DNA of 64,000 nucleotides, from NCBI GenBank assembly GCA_019843655.1, contig JACDQD010000010.1:2091637-2155636 (forward strand), written 5' to 3'. Shown here one piece after another: positions 38,513 through 50,700 of the stretch. Each line of letters starts with the position of its first letter. Positions within the stretch are counted from its first letter, which is position 1. The stretch comes from Lethocerus indicus (Eukaryota > Arthropoda > Insecta > Hemiptera > Belostomatidae). A model generated the notes under the pieces. That model ran no database searches, was not told the origin of the DNA, and worked only from the letters and a program-made list of their open reading frames with translations. Position numbers and translations under genes: made by a program.

Positions 38513-39703
38513 ACGGCAGGAAATGCACGAACCCGCCGGAGAGCGGTTATTAATATTTGTTACAGACAAATTCAATTTCTGTCGGCGGCGGAACATTAGA
38601 GTCGCCCCGGATTATTATTATACGGGACGAAACGATTAGGGGAGCGCGTACGTGCCCGAGTGCGTGTTACACCGGGATCGTGAACTAGTACGCCTACGAA
38701 ATGAGACGACGCGGGGGAAGAGAGGCACCGGAATACCGGCGTCATTATCGTTACTCGGTACCGGTAATTTCTTATTAATGCGGTAAGTTCCTCGGGGCTT
38801 TAAGTTCCATTCCACCAGTTGGGGGTAAGGGGGGAGAGGGGGGAGAATGCCGCTCCATGTGGAACCGCGACACGTCCCACACTCACACACATACACACGC
38901 GCACGCACGAGCTCGAATGGGAGAAACGGGACAGAGCCGAGACGAATTATATAATGGTCTTATTAAAATTAAGGGAAAGACGGAAAGAGTTCGGAAAGGT
39001 AATTGGTGGTATAAGGCCGGCGCTTAGCCGCTCCGACAAATGAGGAAACACGAGGGCGTCTCTTCTCTCTCGCACCAGTCTTATTTCTCCGATATAATAT
39101 GACCGCGAATTTAGAGCCCTTCCTCATTAAGCGGGACGGGAAGCGCTAATCGACCTGGTGAAAATTCCCTTTTTTCAAGACCCCCCGAGCGACACCGACG
39201 CCCCCGCTTCTTTTATAATGGCTTTTGGAATCTCCCGTTTTATTTATTTTTTTTTTTTTTGAGAAACCTTCCCTCCCAAGCAATAAGTGTACCTGAGAGC
39301 CGTGATGAAAACGAGATATCGATCTCGAAATTATACCGGATACGTTTCTGTTGCGTTTCCTGCAGATTGTGAGTAACGGATTTTAAAGGTCAGAATAACG
39401 AAATTACGATGCCAGATTGAATCCGGTAATGACATTTCGGAGCTTAATGCCATCATTTTTTCCCCCGGCGTAAATATACTAATGACGATAGTAATTCGAT
39501 TTTTTTTTAATTGGGGGGTTAACATAAAATTTTAATCGTTTGCTATATTTTGAAAGGGTTTTGAAAGGGTAAACCTAAACCTGAGCGGGGCGGCGTAAAC
39601 GAGTTCACCGGGATCGAATAATGGTGGCGGACCGAATTTTACTTCAATTGCAAATTTAACTGGAGTACTGTAAAAATTATTTTATTCAAATTTACGTATA
39701 AAG

Positions 39704-39725
39704 ATATATATATATATATATATAT
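39704..39725 (+). repeat. (TA)n microsatellite
   Basis: A short TA array about 35 bp before a 22-bp palindrome. Confidence 0.93.
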
Positions 39726-39759
39726 ACATATTAATTGAATCCCTCCGATACTCGAGTTA

Positions 39760-39781
39760 GCATAACACGTACGTGTTATGC
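39760..39781. repeat. Perfect 22-bp palindrome
   Basis: GCATAACACGT joined to its exact complement with no spacer. The centre contains ACACGTACGTGT, with ACGTG cores on both strands as in bHLH-PAS-type sites. Confidence 0.9.
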
Positions 39782-39894
39782 GTGTACATCTATATTGTGC
39801 GGAGAGTGGAGTGGTAACACTGATAACGTGTGACAGAGCGACACAAGAAGAGCTGGTTGTTTGTGTCGGTCGCCTGCTGTCGTGTCGCCCCCCG

Positions 39895-39895
<1 letters not shown>

Positions 39896-39962
<67 letters not shown>
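39896..39962 (+). repeat. (CA)n microsatellite
   Basis: A pure CA array of about 66 bp, the longest CA array in the window. Confidence 0.98.
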
Positions 39963-39963
<1 letters not shown>

Positions 39964-40038
39964 AAGACAACTGCATAAAGGGAAAACAGTGACGGACACT
40001 TTTACAAGTCCGCCGCAGCTACAGCTCGACGTCACCGC

Positions 40039-40064
40039 CATCATCATCATCATCATCATCATCA
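40039..40064 (+). repeat. (CAT)n microsatellite
   Basis: Eight CAT units, about 75 bp after the CA array. Confidence 0.95.
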
Positions 40065-40355
40065 ACGACAGCGACAACAGGCATGTAAATGGAGCCCCGG
40101 GGGTGAGGGAGGGAAGAGGTGGGGATGAGTGGGGGCGCATATTAACACCGGTATTATATCAAAGGGGGGCGGGGGGTCCGGTTAGCACTCGTTAAAACTG
40201 TGTTTCCGGGGTTGGCCGGGTTCATTAAAAATGATGCATGGCCTCGAAACATGGGGGAGAACACAGCTCTCTCTCTCTTGCCCGGTCGCCATCCCCATGT
40301 TACAATGGCTCCGGGATAAAAACTAAAAAAAAAAAAGTAAACATACTTGCGGCAG

Positions 40356-40467
40356 CAATTAATCTGAACAAAGGACAAGAGCTGGCTGGCAACAGTGGCG
40401 AATTAAGAGATACAGACATTTAATCAAAACTAACCAAGTAACTGTGTCCTTCGAGGACTTATTTTTA
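40356..40467 (+). CDS. Exon-like open frame ending at a consensus donor
   Basis: The donor GCTAAG|GTAAGTTAAA at 40468 is close to consensus. Upstream, one frame is open for 37 codons after a TAA, reading RAGWQQWRIKRYRHLIKTNQ and ending in the segment EDLFLAK. Acceptor candidates inside this stretch are poor. It follows the CA and CAT microsatellites at 39.9-40.06 kb. Only the donor is convincing. Confidence 0.15.
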
Positions 40468-41125
40468 GCTAAGGTAAGTTAAATTCCAACCGGGCTCAGA
40501 AGGATTTTCTACTACAGTGACATTCTCAATGAACTCTTATAGGAGTCTCCCTGTAATTTACACGTGTCCAATGCACTATAAGAATATATAATGACATCTT
40601 CATTTTATACTACTGATTACTGATATGATGGTTTGAAAAAGCCATATATATACATTTTTTTAATATAAGAGAGCCGGTAATTAGAATGCAATTAAATCGT
40701 AGATCCTGTCAGCGGGTGAAATGCCCCCCGGGAAGCGGGCAGGGAGGAGGGGTATGCAGATGAGTTAGGGGTGTAAAAAATGATTCGGTAGCCCCTCTCC
40801 TCCTTTGGGATTTAAAACGGCGGGGAGGGTGCCAATTTTGAAAAAAAAATTAGAGACACCGTCCCTTGGGTAGGGGGTTGAGTAGGGGGGCAGGGTTGGA
40901 GGAGGGCCACACTCACCCCCACATACCTGATTGATTGTCTCCACGCTTTTTGAATTTCCATAATAAATGAATAAAAGGACACGATTATAAGCCGTGTAAG
41001 TGGTAGTATAGGGGAGGGGGTAAAAAATATAATATTACAGCTTGAGGCCAACTGTCCCTAATAAAGTTTTGAAAACTCGATACCCCATGACAAACACCAA
41101 TACCATCCAACCGCTCGATTGTAAA

Positions 41126-41128
<3 letters not shown>

Positions 41129-41168
<40 letters not shown>
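41129..41168 (+). repeat. (TA)n microsatellite
   Basis: A pure TA array of about 40 bp. Confidence 0.97.
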
Positions 41169-41169
<1 letters not shown>

Positions 41170-42899
41170 GTGAACTGTGGTTAAGAAGAAACGATAAAAT
41201 TCAGGATCTTTATCTTTAATGTTCATGGAAATTTCAGTTCGGACGTTTATAAATGTAAGGCCCACCAGCGATCGAGGCCTACTCGGCCGGGCAAATATAT
41301 ATAAGAGGTCTGTTATAACGGGTCGTAAAAAGCCCAGCTCTGTCCCGACATTTTAATCCCTCTGTTTATTTCGGCGGGGATCGAAAATCCCGCCGCAATA
41401 TTGTTTATCCTTCTGTAAGCTTTATATTGTATAGCGCGAATTCTGCTCTGGGGCCTCAAAATTTATGCCCGGAGAAACATTTTTATTATTCGGAGAATTG
41501 TCTCTCTTTTATATTAGAATTCATATTAGAAACGGATCATTCCTGCTTATTTTTATCGCTAGCATTGGCTTTTATCGCATGACTTGTTTTCATAATTCAC
41601 GCTTTTCAGGTGTAACAGTAACACTGCAACCTGCGTAGTGGAGGACAAGACTTCGTGAGCCCTGTATAAATACTGGAATGCTACTAACGAACCAGAGAAT
41701 GCAAAATTGGTTTTAATAACAAAGATAGGCAACATATGTGTTAAGTAAAAGCGGTAATTTGCATTATACAAAACTTTATAACTCTTCAATCCAATCAGCT
41801 GCTTGGAATCGAACTTACAATACCGTTACTGCTATCAGAAGTGTTTAATTAATCGTATCGATAAATGTGTACCAGAATGGTGTATAATATTAATCCACTT
41901 AGTACAAATACGAGAATTCAATCCGTAATAAAGATGACAACCTAATGATTTAGTTTCAGAATAGGAATAAATTCCCGACCACCGAATCGAAAAATTAAAT
42001 TTCTCGCTAAATCGTCAATCCAATATTCCACACAATGCGAGAGGAATGGGCTCGCGGGGGAATTAAATTACATTAGATTCCGCCAATAAATATATTTGTA
42101 ATAATAATAAAATAAACCCGATAATAAGTCGGGCGGAGGGGGACGATCGGTGCGTGATATAAGATGGGAGATGGAAAGAGCCCCGAGACTTATTACACGG
42201 TTTTATAAGTCGGGAATATCGTTTAGGGTTTGAAGCGCGCCCCCGGGTCATGTCCCGCAACAACTCACTTAATCCAAGCCGCTAGTCGCACATCGCATCA
42301 CCCGCTTTCCAACGAATTTTCAACATATTTTTGACCGTCGGAGACATCCCCAGTAAGACCCGCGTCTGAAATAAGACAAAAATTGCAACTTTCGACTGCA
42401 ACGAGCAGTCCCCTTCGATCTTTCGAATTTGAAAACGAAATGAAACGACTCCCTGTTTTATCCTGATGATTTCAGTTAATTACTTATCTTTAATAAAGCG
42501 AAATAATAATAAATTAAAACGATTCTTCATATCCTTCATTTCAAATTCGATAGGGTCATCACTCTTGCGATCCTCTGTCTCTACTATAATCTTATGCCAA
42601 GCCCAAGTCGAGTCTTAAATGCGATAGGCATGTTAGATAAATATGATTTAGTAAAGTTATAATCGAGATATGACAGACAGATAAACGGGGCTGAGTTCGC
42701 ACGTCCCAAAAGATCTTTCCAGTGAGTCCGGATAAATCACTTAATACAACAGTAAATAAAATGAAATGGCAGACGACTATGACCGAAAGGCGAGCGCCGC
42801 TCTCGAGCAACAACCAAAAACATTTCAAGCTTTACTACATGTCGAGTGAAAATATAAGTCAGAAATAGGTCGCGAGTGGGCGGAGAGACAGAAAGCGAG

Positions 42900-43257
<358 letters not shown>

Positions 43258-45062
43258 GTGGAGTGTTAGAGAGAATGAGAAGGTGAATGAAAAGGGCTGG
43301 AGGGGAGGGGGCGCCTCAAGGAGCTTCTGCTTTACACACTACTGGCACTGCACGCCCCTTCACTGAACACTATACTTACGCACTATAGTTACACAAACAC
43401 TCTCCTACGATGACGCACCGATTGGATCTCGACCGGTGTAACTACAGTTTCAACTTTTCATAAATCTTTTAGGACAAGGTAACCAAAATCGATTTTCGGA
43501 CGTGCAATCCTACCGAGCTGAAACAAAAGTGCTACATTTGCAGATAGTGGTCACCGATATACTTGCACGCACCTGAGGAATTCGTTTAACCGACTGAAAG
43601 TTCGAATTCAATCGATCTAATTTAATTTAATATTTATATTCGGTCCATGCAAAAGTGCAATTGTCAACAACCAACCGATGGTATAAAACTACCATAAGCA
43701 CAACCACCATGTTCGAAAATAACCGAGTACTTTATCCCAATCGCGCAATTATCTGTTCCATCTTTGATGTTTGTTCGAAAGGGAAACAACTTTCGGATTA
43801 TCTACTTCGTCAGTAGCTATCGGTTTGAAATGCAGCGAGGTCCTTACCCGGATGAAGCAACGCGAGATATACTAAATGATTGAAGGAGATCACCAACTTA
43901 ATATTTCTTACTCAATATTTCAATGATAACATAATTAATATTATATTGAAACTCGAAAAGGAAACCGATGTGGCAATCCCCCACAACTACCGAAAATATT
44001 TGTCCGATAAAGACCCATCCCACTAAAATCCTTGAGCGCGTACATATAATTAAATATTTACACCCTCGGTAAAATAAAAATGAAAAATAATCCGGACGGA
44101 CTTGGGACGCTATCTAGACAGAGGGACCAAACTTTAGTTGGTTAATAAGGCGGACAGAAAAGTTGCGTAAAGTTGGGGCGCTCCTGGAGCGGCTTTCCAG
44201 GATTATTTTTTTTCTTATTTGGGGGTGGGGAGGGGGAGTTCCTGTTCTCTCGAATCTGTTTGTTATTATTTGTCCGAAGTGTGTGCGGGCGCTGGGGTTG
44301 GGGGTGCCTCTCACTCCGCTTCAATACATTTATAATTTTATAACCGGGACATCTAGGGGGCGCCCGCTAGATAGTCGCGCCCTGACGATAAAAGAGATTC
44401 CAGTTTTAATAAACCCGTATTATATATACAGTCCCCTTCCGGCGGGACTCGGCCTAGCTTCCATTATAAAGCTGGAAAGAAACTTTTTTTATTGTATAAT
44501 TCGTGCCTTATTTTTCTTACGAGACAGAAACAGAGAAAAAGAGAGAGAATTTGCCTAACAGAAGAGGCGACTAATAATTTATACGGGAAAAAATGAGCAT
44601 GGCCGATATAATAATCGCGTTTGCATTGTTAAATGTATAAATTTCGATGTCACAAACATTATGAGGGAACCAACTTTCCTATGACTTGTTGTGTTATAAC
44701 AATATAACGCCCGATTCGAAATGAGTCACAAGAGTCGAGATGGGTTCTCCACAAAAAGCATTAGAAAACTGATTTCACTCCGATAAAGAAAAAGAGATCG
44801 TTAATGGAAAGTTCGCTAAATTCCGTCAGCGAAGTGATAAATTGCGTGGGGGACGGCTGAAACGATTGAATCTTTAAAACGAGGTCTTTTTGTCCGCCGT
44901 AAAACAAACCGCATGCACGATGATACGACGGGGAGGAGAAAGTGAAAAACGCCCGCCGAATAAGGCGAGAATGTTGGGCCCGACGTGAGAGGTGTATGGA
45001 ATAAACGCGACCGCTCAGATTATACGGGGCAGTGGGGAGGGCGAGGCCTGGAGAAAAAAATT

Positions 45063-45122
45063 CTCCCTCCTTCTCTCTCTCTCTCTCTCTCTCTCGCTCC
45101 CTCTCTCCCTCTCTCTCCCCTT
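45063..45122 (+). repeat. (TC)n-rich repeat
   Basis: An imperfect TC array with CG and CCC interruptions. The 156-codon minus-strand frame across 44761-45231 passes through it. Confidence 0.95.
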
Positions 45123-45444
45123 CCGAGACACCGAGCTTCCTTAAGGGGAACCAGAATTCCCGGGGTGGACCAACTATGAAAAACCGGGGGAAAACTCCGC
45201 GGGTATTCAGCGCCCGTCCCGCCAGGACCACGACTCGAGGTAATTAATCGGAAACGATAGTAAAACGTTTCATTTGTCGCAATAAGCGTTCGCCGCGGCC
45301 CTGATAAAGCCCTAATAAGGCGTCCACCCGAGCTAAACCCTATGTTAAGCCTTGTACGACTTGTATGTACCGTACTCGACGTACTGAAACCGAGAGCTTG
45401 AGCACGTAGAAGGGTACTGGATATTTTATTGAGATAGTAAACGG

Positions 45445-45717
45445 GCGTTCTTGAAATTCCAGTTTATAAGAAATTTATCCGCCATCCGACCTCCTCTCAT
45501 TATATTCGGGGCCATCCCTGTTGGCGACAGCATTTATTCTACACGTCGTTTAGGCAGGTGCGTGAAACGGAAGGGGATGAAAGAAGGTGGACATCTTGAA
45601 GAAATCATCGTGGGCTTAGGCGATGATGAAGAGGAATATGCAGGCTTCTTTCGATTCCGATTGGTTCGTATCCAGGATTTTTCCACACTTACCGAGGATA
45701 CTTTCCAAACCGTTTAG
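45445..45717 (+). CDS. Open frame after a TTCCAG acceptor, unknown product
   Basis: From about 45463 (after GAAATTCCAG) a frame runs open for 85 codons to TAG at 45715-45717, with an acidic segment (GLGDDEEEYAG) and mixed composition. A donor-like AG|GTGCGTG lies inside at about 45557. There is no in-frame ATG near the front, so as a gene it would need to be an exon. Nothing recognised; slightly longer than typical chance frames here. Confidence 0.15.
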   Translation, partial: AFLKFQFIRNLSAIRPPLIIFGAIPVGDSIYSTRRLGRCVKRKGMKEGGHLEEIIVGLGDDEEEYAGFFRFRLVRIQDFSTLTEDTFQTV

Positions 45718-47415
45718 ATCTCTTGCATGTTCGAGTTGACAGACGCGAGACCATTACGTTTGGCAGTACCGAGAGTATAGTTTGGCATCACATGTGCCAA
45801 GACAACAAAGCAAATTCTTCATTAAAAAAAATTCTGGAGTTATTCTAATTATCGTTTTAATCCAATTTAATTGATTACGACTCGATCTCAAATACCTCCC
45901 GAACACACTATATTCCGTAATTTCAATTTCTGCCTACAAACAACCTAGGAACAATTAAACTAGGCAACGTATTAATTATATCTTATTAACCGGTTCGGAT
46001 CTAATGGGAACCGAGGCTGTATTTAATCCAACAAGACTCGACGACTACGTAATTCGATGATAAAATTAACATAACTCGCTACGATTAGGCCCCAATCATA
46101 ACTGTCCGAAGATTTCTTTACTTATAATCTACATACGAAAACCATCTTTCGAAGGTTTTACTCTTAACCGGACACGGACGGCCTTGTCCGAAGTCGAGGA
46201 ATCCGAATGGGACCAATTTTATTATTAAATAGTTTTAGTAGAAGAGCGTCCATAGTATTTCGAGACAATTTCAAACAAGCGAGGTTTGAACTATTTTCAT
46301 GCGACAATGCAATCAGTTGTCCCCCCGCAAAAGACACCAGTGGGAAATTTATCCAACTTTCCGGAAATTAAAAATTGTTCTCATTAATACGTTTCCAACA
46401 TTTAAATTATAATAATGTCGCAGGGGAGTACTGTGTGTGTTAGAAAAATTGTACGCGATCGATTATCCTCCGTTTATTGGGTTTTACGATTGTTTAATAA
46501 ATAAGGCGGCCCCAGATAGTGGGCCGCTTCATTTCCTATGTAAAAACGCGGGACTATTTAAAATGTCCTATCTGTTTCCGTTGTTAACGTGCAATAGAAA
46601 ATATCCCGTCTGATATTAGCCGGGAGCGCCATTCCCGGCCGCCCCCAATTACACTTTATCCACCCCGATCTTTTTTTCGACGAATCGCCATTGTTGTAAT
46701 TTTAAAACGGATCTCCTCCCACCCCCGGGGCCACGTCCTAAACCTAACTAACGATTTCATAAATCAAACCGCAGGCAATATAAGATTATGACCGAGGCGC
46801 GTCGGTGAGCGGGGACGTTAAAAGAATATTTTTATTTTTTTTAATAAAGCCCTTTATTTACGGCCCGTATTACATCATCTTTCGTGTAATAAAAGTGTTT
46901 ACACCGGTGATTTTACCGAGGCGATACAAAGCCCGGGTGGTTAAGGCTGCATAACAACTAAGTCCTTTAATAATAATAAATAATAATTTTTATTGTTAAA
47001 AAAAATTACCCCACCTCGCAGGCGGGACTAACTGGTGTCATTGCAAATATGAGATAACGACTTTTTAATAAGAATAATAGCTCTGCTCTTTCAAAATGCG
47101 AAAAACCAAATAAATTTCGAAGAACACAAAACCGATGTAACAAATTGAAGGAAATAATTTGTATTATTTTCAATGAATAGATGTCCCAGTAAAAAAACTT
47201 ATACTCATTATTATACCTTGTAATAATGAGATTCCTTCTAAAATTATAAATTGCTTCAGAATTAATTTTGCCCCTCATAGTCAATGTCTTCGGGTCTACG
47301 TCCGAATATAATCGAAACAAAGAGGATATACATAAGGGCACGACGCGCACCTCAGAGCAAAAATCCGAGAAGAGCGGGAGGTAGGACAGGAATAAGAAGA
47401 GAAAGAGGGTGATCT

Positions 47416-47416
47416 A

Positions 47417-47482
<66 letters not shown>
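47416..47482 (+). repeat. (TG)n/(GA)n compound microsatellite
   Basis: A TG array (47416-47437) switches directly to a GA array (to 47482), a common slippage-derived compound repeat. Confidence 0.97.
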
Positions 47483-47485
<3 letters not shown>

Positions 47486-49374
47486 TTTCCATTGGGATAA
47501 TATAAAGTGGTTAGTGGGCAAACATACTTTTTATGCGCTCCACTTGACAGATATATATGTATAGGCACGTATGTGTACGGGCACACATCATACAGAGAGC
47601 GGGCCGCCGAGAGAGGGAGAGAGAGAACCGCCGCCATGAATATTATATTAATATTGCTCCCAATAAAATATAAAAAAGGGCGGCGCGCCCATAAATCCGG
47701 GCCCCGCCACCACCCCCTTCCCATCACCCCTTCAAATGTGTATAAAATGGCTATAAAAATGTCCCGCCGGAGAATAATAAATACCCGCCCTTAATACTGT
47801 TAAATTAATAAAAACAAAAACCTATATCACCGTGGACACGTGTACTTCGCGGGGATAGAATCCTCCCAGTGGACTCCTTAAGATCACGGATCACTATTTT
47901 TACAGATTGCATCAGCAGTAAGAAATGTTTTTTCATCTAATATCGAGGAGATTGTTTCTTTTCAAACCCCCAGAAGACACCGTAAATCTACTTTCCGATA
48001 ATGGGCGTAAGTTAGGGGATAAAAACTTTTCTTCCATTAAGTGGTTTCAATCTTAATTTAGTTATTACTGAAAAGTATTTTCATAAAAATAATTCAGTTC
48101 AGCCGCAGTTCAGTTATGATGTACAACTGAAGAGGATGTAAAAATGTCCGCTATATGGTTTTGAATAAAATTGGTTCAAAAAAAGGAAACGATGAAAAGT
48201 GAAACGATCCTTTAATCGATGATAGTTTTTTACTCGAAGAATTTTTTCCCGATTTTAAATTTAAATAGTCTTACCATTTCACCGTCGTAATCTCACATTC
48301 TATAAAATGTAGAAGAAAATGAAGCTTACATTGAAGAGGAAACAAAAATCTGTGATAGAATAACACTTTTGGTATACAATATACATTATTTTCCTTCAGT
48401 TATTTTCCACAGTCAGTATACACCATATGACTGTATTCAGTCGTGTTAAGCTAAAAATATAATAAAAAGTTGAATAAAAAAAAGTTAGCTAAGCCCGAAC
48501 CCATTGTATCGAGGGAGGGTGCGTGTTCTAAAATAAAGTCCGGGCAGTTGTATAACGTGGAGTGAACTTTTGATGGCTCAATAGATTTAAGGCCAAAAAA
48601 AGTATTTTAATTACGGTACTCTTTCTATCGAAATTTTTGCCTCGATATTTTTTTCGTCGTTGGATAATAAAAGAACTAATTCGGTCATTCTATTGTTTAA
48701 TTAAAGATATAAATTTGATATGGAATTAAAATAAAAAGAAGGGTTCCAAGAAATTACAATATATGAATACCTTATTAAAACCCGAGGGGAGGTTCAATTT
48801 CATTTCGGTAAGTATATCGATAATAATTTCCCGAATCCCTTTAAATTTAGCACTGAAGTATCTATCTTGGTGTACGTATATTTATAATCGTATAATAAGC
48901 GAAAATAGAGAAGAAGAATTCAGGGGTCTCATATCGCCGAGATCCAAGCATACCTCGCACACGTCCTACCGGCCCAAATTTTAATTTCTGTTTCTTACGA
49001 GCGCCATTCCCATTTTTCTAAAATTAAAAACATTCTCAAAATAATGACTAAAAATAATACGTGTTTAATCTTCCGAATAATTTACACGCTATATACCCCC
49101 TGAATATCTGGCGTTCTGCTGTTCTCCTTTTTATAGCGAGGATTCTCGAAAAAATAATTGCTTATGAAATTTCACCGTTCCAATATTTTTCAATAGTATA
49201 TACATTTTTTTGCCAAGTTCATAGATAAAACCTTACATTTGGCCATATCAAGAAGCCTATTTCTGGTATATTTTAAGGAATGAAGATGATTGATCAGAAA
49301 TTATAAGAAAATCCAAAGTTTCGTTATGGACTAGCCTAAAGACTCAAAGAAAAATTAAAAATTCAGTCTAAATT

Positions 49375-49390
49375 TACAGTACGTACTGTA
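49375..49390. repeat. 16-bp palindrome
   Basis: TACAGTACGTACTGTA is self-complementary over 16 bp. Confidence 0.8.
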
Positions 49391-49659
49391 TACAAATAGA
49401 ATGTTCCCATGACCTACACTCGCTTACATATTCCCGTCTATAATTAGGCCGAAAGATTACACATCCGTAATATGGAGGCGACCTCTCGCCGGGCCCACGT
49501 GACTCGAGCGTCCAAAAGTGAAATAACCTTTTTTTTAATTATCGTCCTGTTTTAATCCAGACTTTACTGTTAAATATAGACGTTACTCAATCTCTCGTAC
49601 TGTAAATTAGACGTTGTTATGAAATCAGTGGGCTACCGCGAGGAGCAGGGGGAGGGGGA

Positions 49660-49800
<141 letters not shown>

Positions 49801-50422
49801 ATATCCCCCCCGAGAGAACCCAAATCGACCGTTCTCACAGCCTTTTCTATATAATAGTTAATTATAAACATTATTACTTTCCACCAGCGGTTTTTCTAAC
49901 CAATTTCGCCTAATCTCCGTAAGTCTTCCAAAACGAGTAATGCTTCCCACTTCCCAAGGCGATACAAAAAGGCTCCGCTCAGAATTTAATTTAAATAGTA
50001 TATATTTTATATTGTCTAGTAGATTATAGTATTTAGTGAATAGTAAACACTAAACACCGGGACTGATGACAAAAACCCCAGTGGTGACATTATATATTAG
50101 ATAGCAGATAAAACCACTAATCTTCGCAGGCAAACTATCTAAAAGGCTCTCTTCGGAAACATTTATAATGAAAGTATAAAATAATGTAAAGTTAACTCTA
50201 ATACAATAACTTGGTGACTACAATGAAATTCAATTTTGCCCTTTCTCATCCAGAACCACAGTAGACTTTAATTCCTTAATAATCGCCGTAAATATTGACC
50301 AATAGAGTAGTTATTTCATAACCCGTCAGTTTGATCTAGCCGTAAAATCCGGACTGACAAAAGGTATTAAATAGTCGGTAGCCGACGTTCATAATTAAGC
50401 CTCGATTTGTCCGACCGATCGA

Positions 50423-50440
50423 CCCCCCCCCCCGGGGGGG
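50423..50440 (+). repeat. C11-G7 homopolymer junction
   Basis: A run of 11 C is followed directly by 7 G, which can fold on itself or form G-quadruplex/i-motif structures. It may also mark a place of lower assembly accuracy. Confidence 0.85.
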
Positions 50441-50664
50441 AAACAACTGTTAACCGTAATAATTCCCGGCCGGTGGCGCGCGCCCTTGTCGCGTTTTAAC
50501 CGCATATTTTAGTCGCGCCTACTAGTTGTCCGCCCGTATAAAGTTAAACGCGAACCCCCAGCCTAGTAAAGTTATTCGATTCCGACCGAAAATTACATCT
50601 CGTTACGCGGGGAAATAATTCCCCGCCCCCGCCCCCGCCACCACCCGCAAACGCTCTTCGTAGG

Positions 50665-50700
50665 CAGACGAAATTATGGATGCAAATGACAGTTGTTTGG
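50665..50700 (+). promoter_or_regulatory. Octamer + Meis-type element, copy 2
   Basis: This repeats copy 1 (49764-49800) with the identical GGATGCAAATGACAG core (50678-50692). The flanks are near-identical: CAGAC before, AATTA at the same distance, then YYG and TTTGG after, with a few substitutions and one indel. A C-rich stretch follows in both. There is no GA tract here, so the shared part is not a by-product of the microsatellite. Either a duplicated regulatory site or two insertions of an unknown short repeat. Confidence 0.4.

Larger units (their letters stand above)
37986..42899. other. Non-coding stretch with arrays
   Basis: CA, CAT and TA arrays, a 22-bp palindrome and an 11-bp tandem duplication (TTTTGAAAGGG twice, about 39549-39570). 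On the minus strand a run of T ending in TAG (plus 40323-40336) is a strong acceptor before an open frame to about 40156, without a donor. Confidence 0.5.

Noticed and set aside
40900..40945. Minus-strand donor AATCAG|GTATGTGG as a third recursive site
   Set aside because: Upstream sequence on the minus strand is purine-rich, so there is no acceptor; at most a donor of a short ATG-started frame.
44761..45231. 156-codon minus-strand frame as a gene
   Set aside because: Its middle is an Arg/Glu repeat from the TC array; the remaining halves are of chance length.
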